The position numbers and the translations under genes are program-made. DNA of 64,000 nucleotides from Gorsachius magnificus (lineage: Eukaryota; Chordata; Aves; Pelecaniformes; Ardeidae), in the NCBI GenBank assembly GCA_034008185.1, contig CM067082.1, positions 87,915,684 to 87,979,683 on the forward strand, in the 5' to 3' direction. The notes below the pieces were generated by a model. It was not told where the DNA came from and searched no databases. It worked only from the letters and a program-made list of their open reading frames with translations. Shown here one piece after another: positions 12,684 to 26,240 of this stretch (position 1 is the stretch's first letter; every line of letters begins with the position of its first letter).

Positions 12684-15600
12684 CCAAAGGAACATATTTA
12701 ATTAACTTCTGGCAAGAGCTTAACCGATTTAAAATGATTTTACAATAAATCTGCAAAGCCTGTACCATATGCGGTGCTTGCACACAGTTCTCTACTACAT
12801 ATTTTTTTATGGCGTAGATCTAAATAGAGGAGATAGACAAATCCCCCGTGTATATTCTATAAAGTTAATTCTGCACAGATGAAGCTGTAATTGACTCCCG
12901 TATTAACCAAAAGTAGGGAGATCAAGCAGGGTAGGTTAAACAATAAAATGGCAATGCTGAGTAAAAAAGGAAAGCTTCCCAAGAATTTAGTGAACGAGTA
13001 TTTGTCTTTCTCTCTCTTTGAGAAGCCTTTGTGCCTGTACCCACAAGCACTTTTTCATCTCTGATCTCTGTATAGTATTAAAATAACCTTGTGCTGCTAC
13101 CTGAATCGTGGATGAGGCAGAGTAAATAAGGTGTACTTTAGTGTCTTGTATGAAGGTAGTTTATTGACACAGTTACCTAGTTTCCTGGTTTGGGCTAAAC
13201 ACATTTGCTTGGGTAGGTTTTGTACCTCCCTGCGTCAGGCAGAATTTCCATTTAACCTTTCTTGTGTTAATTCTTTGCGCAGGATGAGCAGAATTCAAGA
13301 CTTCAGATGCATCACAGCACACAGTTTAAGCACCCATTATCCTTAACTAGAACTGATGGTGAGAAGCATTATTTTTATACTCCCCCTGAAGTGCAAGCTT
13401 TTTAACCCTTCACTTTTGCAAGACCTTTGCGTCACTCATTTTCTCCCATGAGATGCTACTGTTGTTTACAGTAGGAAGGGATTGGTAATATTGTTAGATC
13501 CTTACAATATGCCAGCATTCTCTTCCCAAACACTTCTACTTAATGCAGAGGAAATAACTCTTTCTAGTCTGCCTTTTCTTCCAAGAAAATGTATTACACT
13601 GGCTGAAATGATTGGAACTCACCCATGAAGCTAGCCCTAGATAACCTCTAATTTAAGATAGGTGCATCAAAACCTTCTTTGGCATAATTTTGCTTTTTCT
13701 TTTTGCTGAAACAAGGAGCTCAGATTCTTACAAGAGATCTCCAAATCACCAGGTACAAATTCTTGCCCCCACTTGGGAAAGGTTAGGTTTAGCTCAGTTC
13801 GCTTGTGTTCCAGTTCACGTTTCCTCAGCTGTTCTTACACATTACGAGGAGTCCCATAACTAGCACAGTGTGCCAACACCGCGATCCTGACGTGCATGCT
13901 GCTATTCTGAGCAACCGCCTTAGGAGCAGATTGGTTTTAGGTGAGTTAAGAAACCAAGAACATGCACTGGAAATTATCTCCAACTCTTTTCCAGGAACGA
14001 CAATAAGAAACTTCACTTTAATGCCTGCTGTCATTTGTGTCAGTCCTAAACAATTTTATAGATTTTAAAACAAGAACACATGAAATTTAAGGTAAAATAT
14101 GCACAGTCTGATTTTCCCACACCAAAGTCTCTGTTCATTCAGAACAACTTGTTAGGAACACATGGCAGCTACAAGGACAGGACAAGCCCTGCATTTTCTT
14201 CTGCCTACAACACAAATGTGCCTTACACACCTGCCATACATAGTGGCTCCATAAGAATTAAGGTGGCCAGTGCTCTTATGAAAGCAGAAAGGCATCTCCT
14301 GTTGGGACAGTGTTGGCCAGAGCTGGGACAAGCATCTGCAAGAGTTGCCACACCTGTTTCACAGCTTGTGAAACAGAAACGAAGACCCCGCCACAGTTAC
14401 CCTCCTCTCTCATCCCAGTGTCTCACAGCTGAGGGCTCTGACCTGTCACTTGTCCAATCAAGGCCACCAAGCCCTTCCTGGCCTCATGTCTTTTCCCTGG
14501 TCTGTGACTTCAGGGAAGAGAAACAGCTGGGAAAGCCAGCTCAGAAACTCAGTCTGCGGGGGATCCACACAGCAAAAGGGACAGTCTCTGTCATGATCCT
14601 CCTTTTAATGCTAGATGCATTTTCCCCTGTACTGCTTGCTTCCTTTCTTCAGAGTGTTTTCCTCCCTCCTGAATCAATCCCACACGTTCCCCTGCTTCTT
14701 CTCTGACCTTCGTCTTAACCCACTTTCATTAAATCTGCTTGTCCTTCTTTTGTGTTTGTCCCTACCAACAAGTTGAGGGGCTCACTTACCATGTGCTTTG
14801 CAAGCCATGGATCGTTCACTATGAACATCACATCCTTCTCTACAGCTCTGTTTTGCGCATTTGAATTGTGAGTTCTGGGGGCAAAGGTATGCACGCTGTG
14901 CTTGTCCAGCACAGAGGACAGCATGGACCTTAGACTACCTCCACACAAGTAAATTACCACATATATTTTCAATCAGTGCCAGACCTGAGTGTACTTTACA
15001 GTATATAATTACCGTGCTGGAAGCCAAAGCCACATCACTCAAACCTTTGTGCTTGAGCAAAGGCCTTGCCAGGGTGAAGACGTCTTTCGGGAGTTCCCAG
15101 CTCTGGGTACCATCCCTGTGGCACCATATCCATCCAGGACCAGGTACGGCCTTGCCACCCACACTGAGAGCAGACAGATATGCAAGGTAGTGGGAGTAAA
15201 CAAATCCAACTGACCTGTTGTCACATTTCAACATCTGGCAAACTCCCTCTAAGGACATTTATGTGACAAGCCAAGAGAATGTGACAATATTGATTGCCAT
15301 GTCCTCCCCTCTTTAAAAGCACAGCCTGATCATCAGACAACCAAGAGTGAGAAAGCACCACCAAAACTGATGGTACCATGCTGAGTTGCATCGCCTTGGT
15401 CCGGGGGTAGGCAGACGTAGAAAGGAGGGAAACAGGATGCTTGGCTGGAGCATCACTCATTGACCCTTCCTCAAAGTCATCTGGTAGCACGAATTTACCT
15501 GAAGGCAGACTGCGATATGCAGTGGGATATAACAGCTAAAAACTAACCCTGGGAAAGGAAAGAGCAGCTCTGGGGGTGACTGTGGATTTAGACTCCCCCA

Positions 15601-16548
15601 GATCTGACGGACTGTTCAATTCCTTCCTTGCTAGCACCATCATAAAGTATTTGGCAGACGGATGTCCACTGCCTCGAAACTTTCAAAACACATTTCTGTG
15701 AAGTGATAGGTCACTAGAGAGCTGCTGTGGCCTACATAACCTGAAGTAAGCTCCAAAAGTAAACTCTACTGTCATCTGAAATTTCTATCATTAAGTTAAT
15801 CAAAAATGTCCATTCATTTCTACAGGAATACAATATGAGCTAATAAATCCACGGAGACAGGCTAGTCAAGAGACTGTGCATATAGGACATGTCAGAGGAA
15901 CTGAAGTTAGCTGTGATCTAGATTCACAAGGGCTGACAAGAAACCACAAAATGCCAGAGCAGTGTACAGTAATCCTTAAATGAAATTCATCTTTCAGCAG
16001 AAAAACACATTAAGGAGGGTAATTTAATGATAAAAGAGGCAGGCCAGAGCAGGTTCAAGTACTGAATATTTCACAACATAACTTAATTAAAGCAGGAGTG
16101 TGAGGCTGTTAATCGCTTTATAATAGTTCAGCTTGAAATGAGGTCTGATGTGAATGCCCTTATAGTTTATTTGTTTATATTATTATAAACACAAAATGTT
16201 ACATTGACCTAATGCAAATATACAGTTTTCACTGGTCTTTATTGTGTTGGGTTTTTTTTCCTTTCAATCCTCCTGTCTTTGTGCAAGTATGCAAAGGGAA
16301 GAACTGGGAGGAAAGGTCATAAATTTAGGTCAGATCAGATGATTCAGTAAGTCTCGTGTGGGTTTAAGTCTTATTAATAATTTTAATACATTCTTCCTTG
16401 ACAACAATGATTTCAATCATTGCTCCTTTAACGTACAGTGTGACGTAAAAATACACGGACTTTTAAAGGAATAGAACGTGCTTCTTGTACAAAGAAGGTA
16501 AATTATGTCACCCTTTGGAAATTAAGCTAGAACAAAAGACAAAAATAC

Positions 16549-16627
16549 TTTAAATATAAATACAAATGTACTTTTTTGTATACCCCTAAATACAAATATA
16601 TTAATAAATATATATTTATAAATATAT
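16549..16627. repeat. AT-rich low-complexity tract
   Basis: Nearly pure A/T sequence with ATATATTTATAAATA-like units. A similar AT-rich patch lies near 12040-12125. Nothing coding. Confidence 0.7.
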
Positions 16628-19600
16628 TGCACACATAAACCACAGCAATTAATATTAAGATTTCCAAGGTCAGCGTACAGAAAATGCCGTGCTAGTGTGT
16701 AAAGGTACTACGAGATTTTCCATTGTTTGACAGCTTTTTTAAAAGAAGAAAGGAAAAGAGAATTCCTCAAATTTTCTGACCTACAGTGGGAATCAGAGGA
16801 AGACTTACTTTTAGTGTCGTTAAAAAAAGACATCAGCATAAAAAAATTCTTTAAAAGAGTTGAGAAATATACATAGCCATGTGTGTCCAAACACTTGATT
16901 ATGAGCAGTACTGATTCTTAACTGCTTGCAGCATTATTATTCGCAATATCATGTGAATCGATTCCAGCTTCATGCATTGCAAAATGTATAATAAAAATGC
17001 TTGAAAGCAGCATTCAAAGAAAATGCATAAAATGAGCAATACGGACCAAACCAACCAGCTGAGACTGGGAAAAACTATGAGCTGGTCATGACAAATAATT
17101 AGCAAAAGTTACAAGCTGTTAACTTTAGGCAAAAGGGCAAAAGTGTTGAAATTATAGAAAAAAGACATCAAAAGTCTGGGATGCTGTATTTACTTCAAGT
17201 AACTTTCATAAACATGGTAAGTGCATTTTCTGTGGTAAGGGTTGTAAATATGGGAATTGCTGTCCTGGAGGCAATCTTTGTTAAACCAGTGTAGCTCTAC
17301 AATTAAAAAACCCAAAAGCTGGCTAGTGTTAATCTCCGAGGGAAGCGCAGCACCCCTTAAGTATTGCAAACCTCATCTCTGACACGCTGTTACTGAAAAC
17401 TTTGCCAGCGAGTCTGGGAAAAGAAGAATTTGTATGGACATGCCTCAAACCACCATTGCTGTCTGTATCAATGGCGCTTTGGTGGCATCCAGGCCCAGGT
17501 GAGGACACCAGTGAACCTCACACAGAACTAGCTGTGGTAGTGGGGAAGATTTTCAAGCCACCGTGGGAAGGATGGGTTACTTTACAAGACGTGAAAATGA
17601 CTTGGTTTGGATAAATGGTGGAATTGGAGAAATGGAAAGCAAAGATATGAACAAGAGAAGCTATTAGGACTGCCAAAAGTCACACCATCATGAGAAAGTC
17701 ATGACCAGTTACACCAATACGCCTCATATTTAATCCTTAAATGTACAAATATAAGTATGTACACATGCTTACACATATAGAGTGTACCATGGCGGGGCAA
17801 CAGCATGTGCTCTCGTGCCTGGGGTGATAATGAAGCATCTAAATGTCTCAGGTTCGCAAAGGCCTTTGGTCTGCTGTTGGCAGAGGACCTCTGCCAGGCA
17901 TGCAGGGTGTGATAGCCATACTCTGACCTACAGAGCCGGATCAGCAGCAAACGCCTTCGAACCAGTGTGATATCCCCACCTACGACTGCCTGTAGTAACT
18001 CTGCAGATAGATAACTTGTTTCTAAATCTTCCTATTTATGAACATAATGGACCAACATAATGGACCAGTAGTATCTGGGAATTGTTTATTTCAGTCAAAT
18101 TATGAATGCCTGAAGCATTGTTGTTACAGTCTTCCCTGATTTATTTAATAAACTGACACGGACAGACTGAATGGTGAAAATAACCATATACAGAGAATAA
18201 CCTCTTTGTAAACGACTGAGAAGAAATCCCAGAATAGATTTATGGCAAGCTGCTCAGCATCGTAACACTAGGAAACAGCGGAGGGTCTTTTTGTTTCTGA
18301 ATTGCAATAGCATCATGTTTATGGATATGTCCAAATGAACAGTGATGCAGATCTTTTCTAGGGGATGATTTTGATCTCCTGCTTTCAGATATTACAAAGT
18401 GCAGTCACATATTTCTTAACCACCACGCACTCGTTGCTAGTGTAGTCTGCTGTTTACCATCCCATCATTTCAGATCTAAATCTTACGTGGTTAAAGTCTC
18501 CACACTTGAACTGTCCATAAATAATATACAAAAGTAGAAAGAGACTCTTCCAAATAATAATAAATTTGGGGGGAAAAAAAGTCATCTCAAATCTTAGGTC
18601 AAGGAAAACTGATATTCACTTCAGCAAAAACCTTAGTGAGTGAAATTAAAGGCTGCAGCTTTCTTGTATTTCCTTGTGCATAGCAGCGCCTTTGTCCATT
18701 GATTTGCCCTAAGGAAAGGAGATAAAATACATTCCCTTCCTATTCCAGAGAAACCTGCTGTATTCCAAGCCCAGAATGGGTTTGGTTCAGATGGGTAAGA
18801 GAAATCTCTCTCCACGCCTCATTTCCCAAATTTATAAGGGATGCTGGAATCAGTTACTTAAGAAAGCATCTTCAGTAACTTCAGACAGACAGGATTTTAT
18901 ATACAAAAGTGTTTAGGAAAAGCTATTTTCCCTATGGAAGTCAGGATTTTAATGCATACAATGGCATATCTGTGTAAATAAGAGTGTCTGCTATTCATTA
19001 TCTGCTCATCAACATTTGTTATTCATTACTCATCTGTTTACAAATGTAATGCAGTCAGAAAGCAGAAATAATACTATATGACTTTGGTGACCAAACATAC
19101 ACCAGAAACAACAAATAGCAAATAGATCAACAGAGCAGTTCATCTTATGGGATAAAATTTGCCCACAGAAGACATTCTGCAAAAATCTGTGAAAATAGCC
19201 CTGACAGATCTGTAGAAAAACAATGTGGTTCAAAAAGAATCTGTAAACAGAAAAGAAAGGAGCTAAGTTTGTCAGTTAACCTATTAACAATGAACATTTT
19301 ATCTTAGATTTTTACCGTTTGGAACAGATTGAATGCAGAGAAAAGACAGTTAAAAGAAACAAGTCTGTGCTCACAGATTTCATTTGCCATGTCCAAGACC
19401 ATGTGTATACAGGATGTACATCTGGGTATGAGACTCGCTTTTACTCACCTGTGACTTATGTCGGACAGACGGAGCTCTTCCTGGCATCTATATAACATTT
19501 TTAAAACTGGATGACTACATGGGCAGCAAGTCAGCTGAGACCTTAAAACTTAAATACATTGGACTGGTGGCTTCTATCTGCATCTTCTCCAGCTTCAGAA

Positions 19601-22600
19601 AATTTCCTCTGTGAAGGCAGAGGAATTATGTATCCTTATGCCAGTGGGGTAGAGCGTAGCGTGAACTGCATCCTTGTGGAGCGTGTCTTTTGTAGGATGC
19701 CTGACCAAGTCTGGATTTTAAACTTTTTTTTTTTTAAATAGTTTTCAAACACTAACAAAATTGCTATGAGGTTTTTCTAAGAATCAAAATAGACCCAGCT
19801 ATCTTTTCAAGCAGATGGAAGGGTGCTAGGAAAAACAAGGTGAAAGAGGAAAGCAAACTTCAACATTTTCAGTAAAACATATATGAAAATCCATGAAGTG
19901 TGGTTGCTGCCCATTAGAAATATTGTAATTTTTCTCTGATCTTTCAATTGTCCTAATGAGTATACTGACTACTCCATCATGGATATTAATTATTAGCAAA
20001 CAGATTTACCACAGAAGCATCTAGAAACTCTCCCTCACACTGTGGTCCCATTGCCCCAGCTGCTCTACAGGCAGGTAGAAATGGGCTGTCCACAGAACAA
20101 AGAGTTAACAACCTATCAGAGATCAAAGCAGTAGCTGTATTAGCACACATGTGGCTATTTGCTTTAATTTTCCCTAAATTATCTTATCTGGTTTTCCAAA
20201 TAATCATTAGTAATTAGCTGCTTTCTTACAGACATCACTGCAGAGTTAAGCCATGGAGGGACAACTAAAGGAAAAAAGCTTCACAACCACCTTCCTGGCA
20301 GGATGGACAGTAGTAGTGGCAGGGCCTGGCATATTTGTGTAAGAACTTAATGTTCCATGGCAGTAAAACAAACACTGGTTTCATTGTAGAAAAGAAGGGA
20401 AGAAAGACAATGAAGATGACAAAGGTTTAGGTCTTCCTTTATGGTCAATATTGGCATTCCTTGTTCCCATCCCCTCTGTCATCTTCACTCCAAGGATCTT
20501 TTTTCTGCCTCCATAGGGCTAGTGCCCCAATTGCAAGCTCAACGGACCCTAATCCAAAAATGCCTTGAATTGCTAAGGCATTTCCTTGTTGTCAGTTTAC
20601 TCCTTCCTTTTTCCATACCAGGGTTTTATTTTTGGCTCTTGCAAACATTTAACCATGCCTGGCACTGATTCTTCTCTAGAAATCTAGAAGTAGAAATCTA
20701 CTGTAGCAAGCAGACAAAGGGTCAAGGGTTCAGGGCAGTTTGCATAAGCCTTCAACATGGTATGCAAACCAGTTGGATCTGCAAAACTTGTCAAAAGAAC
20801 TTGCAAGATCAGGCTGCCTCCTGGGCTGCTCTGAGTGTACCCAAAGCCTCTAAGCAATGCCTTCTTCCTTGCTTGAGTTAAGAAACCAGATAGCAAAAAT
20901 TCTTCTGACAATAACATTTCTCACTTGTAGCACAGTATTGCAAAAACAACCCCCTTTGTGGTATTTCAGCAGTTCTGACTTCAGTTCAAGCAGAAACCAT
21001 GAAATGCACCCAAAAAAAATGTTACAAAGAAAGTAAAACTGACTGCTAGGAACCCTAACAAATGGTTTATGGTCCAGCTTCAATCAAGTTTTGGGCAAAG
21101 GTGTGGCATTATTTTATACATGGAAGAAAGATTCTATTCATATTTTATTTCCCCTTAACTAGTTTGCCTTTCCTGAATTAAAAGTTGCTGTCTAAGATAT
21201 CCAGAAACAATTGCCTTGTGTTATTAAATTTGATGTGCTTGGTTTGTAGAAAAATGGTTTAGCGTACTATGACCAATTGTCTGTTATAACGACGCTTATT
21301 ATTAATGGAGTGTAGTTTTATATCCTTATTTTTTCCTCCTCAGAAGATATCAGAGTTCAGCATCCGATAAACATGTAAATTGCATTTTCCTTTTTACACA
21401 GGACAGATTTCAACTTCTGAACCAGCAGTCAACAAAGATTCCCCAGCAGCTGGGAAAAAAAGTTAGTATTTATGAAGAAAGGCATAATAAGATCAGAGGG
21501 AAGCCTGTCATAAAAATGCACATTGCATAATACATGATGGATCAGTTCTATTATTTAACTTTTGCATAGATATAACAATACAGAGATATGCTAACCATCA
21601 TAGTCAGCATTAATTTACAGTGGGAAAAATAATTAGAATCTCACTTTTTCTGAAGAATGGAGTGAAAATGTAAACAATGCTTCCCTCCAGGCAAGTGCTT
21701 TATCAAGTTGACAGGTGCATTTGAATTTCCATGGGTGGGGGACATAATAGGTTATTTATGTGTCATTTTAATAGAAAGGCCCAACCATCAAGATGGACAG
21801 GAGACTTTATCAGTACTGCTGTTTGCAACTAATCCCCCAATTTAATACCCCATGAAAATACCTGCAACAAAACCTGGACATTTTTCTTTTCTACTCCATT
21901 ATAGGCAAATCAATATGGGTGCTATTCATCTCAAATCTTTGGCTCAGCAGGTGCCCACTACACAGAGCTCCTCACAACACTGGTGCATAAGCACAGAGAC
22001 TTTGACTTGTGGCTTGTCACTTGACAGTGACTCCAAGACAGGACCGCAAAAGTGCACTTGGATCACTAGTTCACCCCCCAATACCAGTAAGCATTAAAAA
22101 AAACCTTGTTGCTCTTTTCTTTTTTTTTCTTTTTTTGAGACAAAGGAGATGACAACCTACAAAGTTGCAGCATGGGCTTGCAGAGTGTCTCTGCCAGTCA
22201 AGACTTCTGTGCTGTCTGCTTTAATTTCCTCTCAGAGCATGAAGCTTCCTGCAGTAACAGTAGTTGTTGCATGGGCCAAAGAAGCAAGCATCCTGCACTG
22301 AATACTGCGGTAGCATTTCCAGGTCGTGGCTGTGGGCTGAGGCCTGTCTTGCACAAGGCACCGTGAGAACTCACGTGCAGAACAAAAAGCCAGCTCTGCT
22401 CCACAATTCAGGTACAAACAAGACCTGATCCTGCCAGACACTTCAATAACCCATCAATTTAGTGACAGATTTCTCTAGGAAACCTTGACTTTTGAGCAAG
22501 GTTACCTATTTCCCTGGTCTCTTATTTTTTTCTGTGTGGATGTAATATTCACATCTACACAAACATGCATGTATCTCATTGTTAATATCAAAAAACTTGC

Positions 22601-25600
22601 TTAATTATTATACTAATAATTAAGTTTACTAATACAGACAGCACCAGCTTTTATTTTTAACACTGAAAAATTCCAGCACAACTTTTAAGAGTTTTTGATT
22701 ACTGTAATTGTATTTAAAGTAGACACTCCCTAATTTTCACAAATGAGTGGCATATCCTTGGCTGTAGAATAGCCACAAGCCAGAAAAACATTATGCATCT
22801 CCTAGAGGTAACAGATTTATTTACACAGATTTGCCATGAAAAAGAAAGGTGCTAAAATGTGTACTCCAGTCACATCCTCTTCTGCATTAGCTCTGCTAAA
22901 TGCTGTGGTTTTTTGTCCTGTGCTGGACTGTGAGGTTCATTGACATATAGATGTGGTCTGACCCAGAGTAAATTTGGTAGCCACGCTCCAATTTCTTCTT
23001 CCCTCCTTGATATTTTCATCTGTATGAGCAGACAGCTTCCCCCTGCACTTGCCTACACAGCTATTCCTGCCACAGAGCACGTGCTGACAACTCCCCAGTT
23101 CTTCCGTGGTGTGTGTGTGTGTCTCTCTACACGGTCAAAGACCGGCCTGATCCACACAAGAAAAAAAGTATTTTCCATTAGGGAATATTTAAAAAAAACT
23201 TTTTCAAGAGCTGAAGGTTTTCATTATTACAAATCCATCCTCATCTGCATGCAAAACTTCAGTTTCCAGATTCATGACCCACCAGGGTCTACGGGCTGGA
23301 AAGACAGACCCTGGTGAGCTTGAAAAGCCTTAGAATAGACCTAAGGAGGGTAGAAATAATGAGATCATCCACCATTCCCATGTCCACTCAGAAGCATCTT
23401 CTAATTCTGTAGAAACAATTCTTCCCTAAGAAACACAGATACAGCTCCAGAGACGTTACAAGGATGTAACTGGGAGTATCTTCATACCCCCTGGGTAATT
23501 CCTAAGACTAGCTACCCCTGAAACTTTTTGCAAAAGCAAGCAATTCACAACAACATAAATTTGATTAAAAACAGACCTGGGACATTTCCTATGCTCAGAC
23601 TTTCAGTCTGCAAAGCTCATGCATCCCTGTGGTTAATTAGGAAATATTACTCATAGTAAGATCCAGTTATAATAAAATGTATGTTGCCCAAGCATAGCAT
23701 CTTAATAAACTTCAGAAACAGTCACTGCCCTGTTTTCCTCCCATTACTTCTAACTTGCTGACCATGTTTTCTGGTAGGAGGACACCACCACTTCTCCCAC
23801 CTGCAGAGAAGGACCGTATACTGCCTTCCCGCCCAGGGCACATGGTTGAACCTCTGACCCGACATGAGAGAGGAGGTCCAACTCCAAAAAGCAGAGGGTT
23901 TGCCGCACACACCTGTCCTGTAGAGAACAAGCAACACGAGATCTGCAACACAATGCATTGCACAGATTCTCCCCTCAGCACCAGCTTGCAGGAATAACTT
24001 TTGAGCAGCCCAGAACTGCAGCTGAAAAGAGGGCAGCTGAAACAAGGTAGCTGCTGCCTGGGCAATTTATCCATGACAGCCCTCTCTCATGGGAGTCATT
24101 CAGGAGCTTACAGCAGTCAGGTTGTAGGCCAGATGAAATCCCCTGGGAGCACTGATGAGCAGGCACACATGGGCCAAGAGACCCCCAGGACAGGCACAGA
24201 CTGGGAGAGCACAACTTGAGCCCTCAGTCCACAACAGGGGGAGGTAGTATCTCTTCCTTATGTGAAAGCACCTTATATTTCACTTGTATATTACCATAAG
24301 AAGCACATCACAAGCTATGAATGGTAAAGTGTGGGAAAGAAACTCAAATAAATTACTGCACTTAGTCTTAATTAATCTATTAAAAGGCAGCTCAGTCTCT
24401 GTAGAAGACTACAATAGCAAAGACACAAAACTGCAGGATGCTGGGTTGGCAAACCAAACAAAACTGGAAGTCTAAATTTTAACAAAGTTTTACACCTGTG
24501 TATTTTTTGCTCTGCTTGGGTAGTGACACCTTCCACAAGTCATGTAAGAAATGTAAGCAGCATGTCCATCCACCATCCTCAGATCCTGGACAGGAAGATG
24601 ACCGTTTACTCCCTAATGATTTTGTTTCAATTTTGATAGCTTAATAGATGACAGGTTTCTTCTCCACTCGCAGAACTAACAAGAGATGTTGCTATTTTAT
24701 ACTAGATTGTTGTTACATAATGAAGATATAAAAAAGGTGAACACTGAACATTATTTTGGCCTGAGTAAACGCAAGTTGATTCAGGTTATGCTACATGGGA
24801 GAATACAAAAAGTAACACCTGTAACAGATGTTTCCTTTCAAAAGGGCAAACTCTGAGAAAATTATTAGTAAAATCAACAACAGAGCTTTAAAAATATAGA
24901 GCTAATGTCATTTCACCATTTGTTCTAAGTAAATTTTGTGCCTCTTACAGTGGGATTTGTATCACATTATATAAATCTTTAATTTCAATAAAGAATGTAC
25001 ACTCTGTAGTAGTTTAGATAATACACCAAAGTAATTTCATATCTCATTAAAAACTATTATGTTTTCTGCTTTGCATGTGTGCTTGATTCACTGCAACTTT
25101 GCCGCTTTTATGCTGGTGTAGCTTCTTTGATAAAGTAAAATTAGAATAAGTGACAGCAGCACAGGAACGAATCACATCCATACATTGCATATTATTTAAC
25201 TGTAACCAGAACACCTCCCAAGCTCAGTAGAACAACATATCAATCAACAGAATGCTAAGCACAGAAAAACATCAACCAAATTGTTTTAGTATTCAAGAAG
25301 GGGCAAGCATACCCAATGGCATAATGCCTTCTTAAGTCAGCAGAGTTACCAAACACTTAGCTGAGACTTTTCAAGGAACGCAAGCACCAAAAAAGCAGCT
25401 GGTTTCTGTATACCAATTGCCTAAAATTTATTCAGCTGACTGCCCCAGTTTTTTGGTACATGTAAAAATGTGAGTTTCCAACCAGGACACTTTGTACCAT
25501 TTCTCAGCTCTTTTCTGTTTCCTTTTCTTGTTATGTGTCTTATGGGGATGAGAGAACCCCATTCAAAGAAGATCAGAAAACACTCAGCACATCAATTTCA

Positions 25601-25939
25601 AGCACATTTTGATGGGTTGGTTTTATGGAAGTACTGCCAAAAGTCTTCAAAAGTCTTAACACACAGAGAATGGGGATGCCCCAGTCTTTTCGCAAGTTTT
25701 GAGAAAAATTATTAAGAAAAAGTATTTTGGGATCCTTGCTGGGTGTTAAGCTGGGGAGTGAAGTTTATGAATCATTTTTCATTCACATTAAGGATTAATT
25801 TCCCATCATTACAAGAGCATCAGCAATCTTGCTTGGCTCCTCTTCTTATTTAATCTGTTTCCAGCCGACTGTACCTTGCATTTCTAGTTAACATTAAAAG
25901 TTAAAGAACGGGCTATGTTGGTAAGCAATCACCCATCAA

Positions 25940-26240
25940 AAGCACTGCTCTGTCTGCCCAGACTCTCTGCCTTCGTGAAGCAGGACCAGCTCCAGGCATA
26001 AGCAAAGCAGGCACGTGCCTGGGAGATGAGTTTTGCTTCTCTGCCTGCTTTGCCTGCAGCAGCGCCCCGGCAAGCCAGGCTGGTGGCTCCTGCTGCAGCC
26101 GGGAGGGTGCCTGCACTGGGGCTGCTCCTCCAGAGGCAGCAAGAGCAGAGGTAGCTTGGGAGCCTCCAGCATAACTGCGACACAGCGGCAGAAACTGCCC
26201 TGTTCCTTGGCAGCAGCTTCCCATTTAACCTGTGCTGCAA
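25940..26240. other. GC-rich patch within the large intron
   Basis: About 300 bases are visibly richer in G and C than the surrounding intron and contain several CpG dinucleotides (for example GCGCCCCGG and CTGCGACACAGCGG). Four overlapping reading frames on both strands are open here for 70-110 codons. That is what scarcity of AT-rich stop codons produces, so none is called as a gene. It could be a remnant CpG island, a promoter of a non-coding RNA, or an old insertion. Confidence 0.45.

Noticed and set aside
14080..14706. 208-codon plus-strand open frame in the large intron
   Set aside because: No domain, signal peptide or repeat signature, no splice context, and it sits in a locally GC-richer part of an intron where long chance frames are expected.
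15013..15490. Possible extra minus-strand exon(s) with acceptor CTGTCTGCTCTCAG at 15164 and donors at 15044 and 15012
   Set aside because: The exon lengths (119 or 151 nt) would break the frame between the two flanking phase 0 exons, which already join well. The translations show no family likeness.
23712..24214. Several overlapping open frames on both strands (up to 120 codons)
   Set aside because: They overlap in all frames in a GC-richer patch, show no shared family motif, and have no splice structure.
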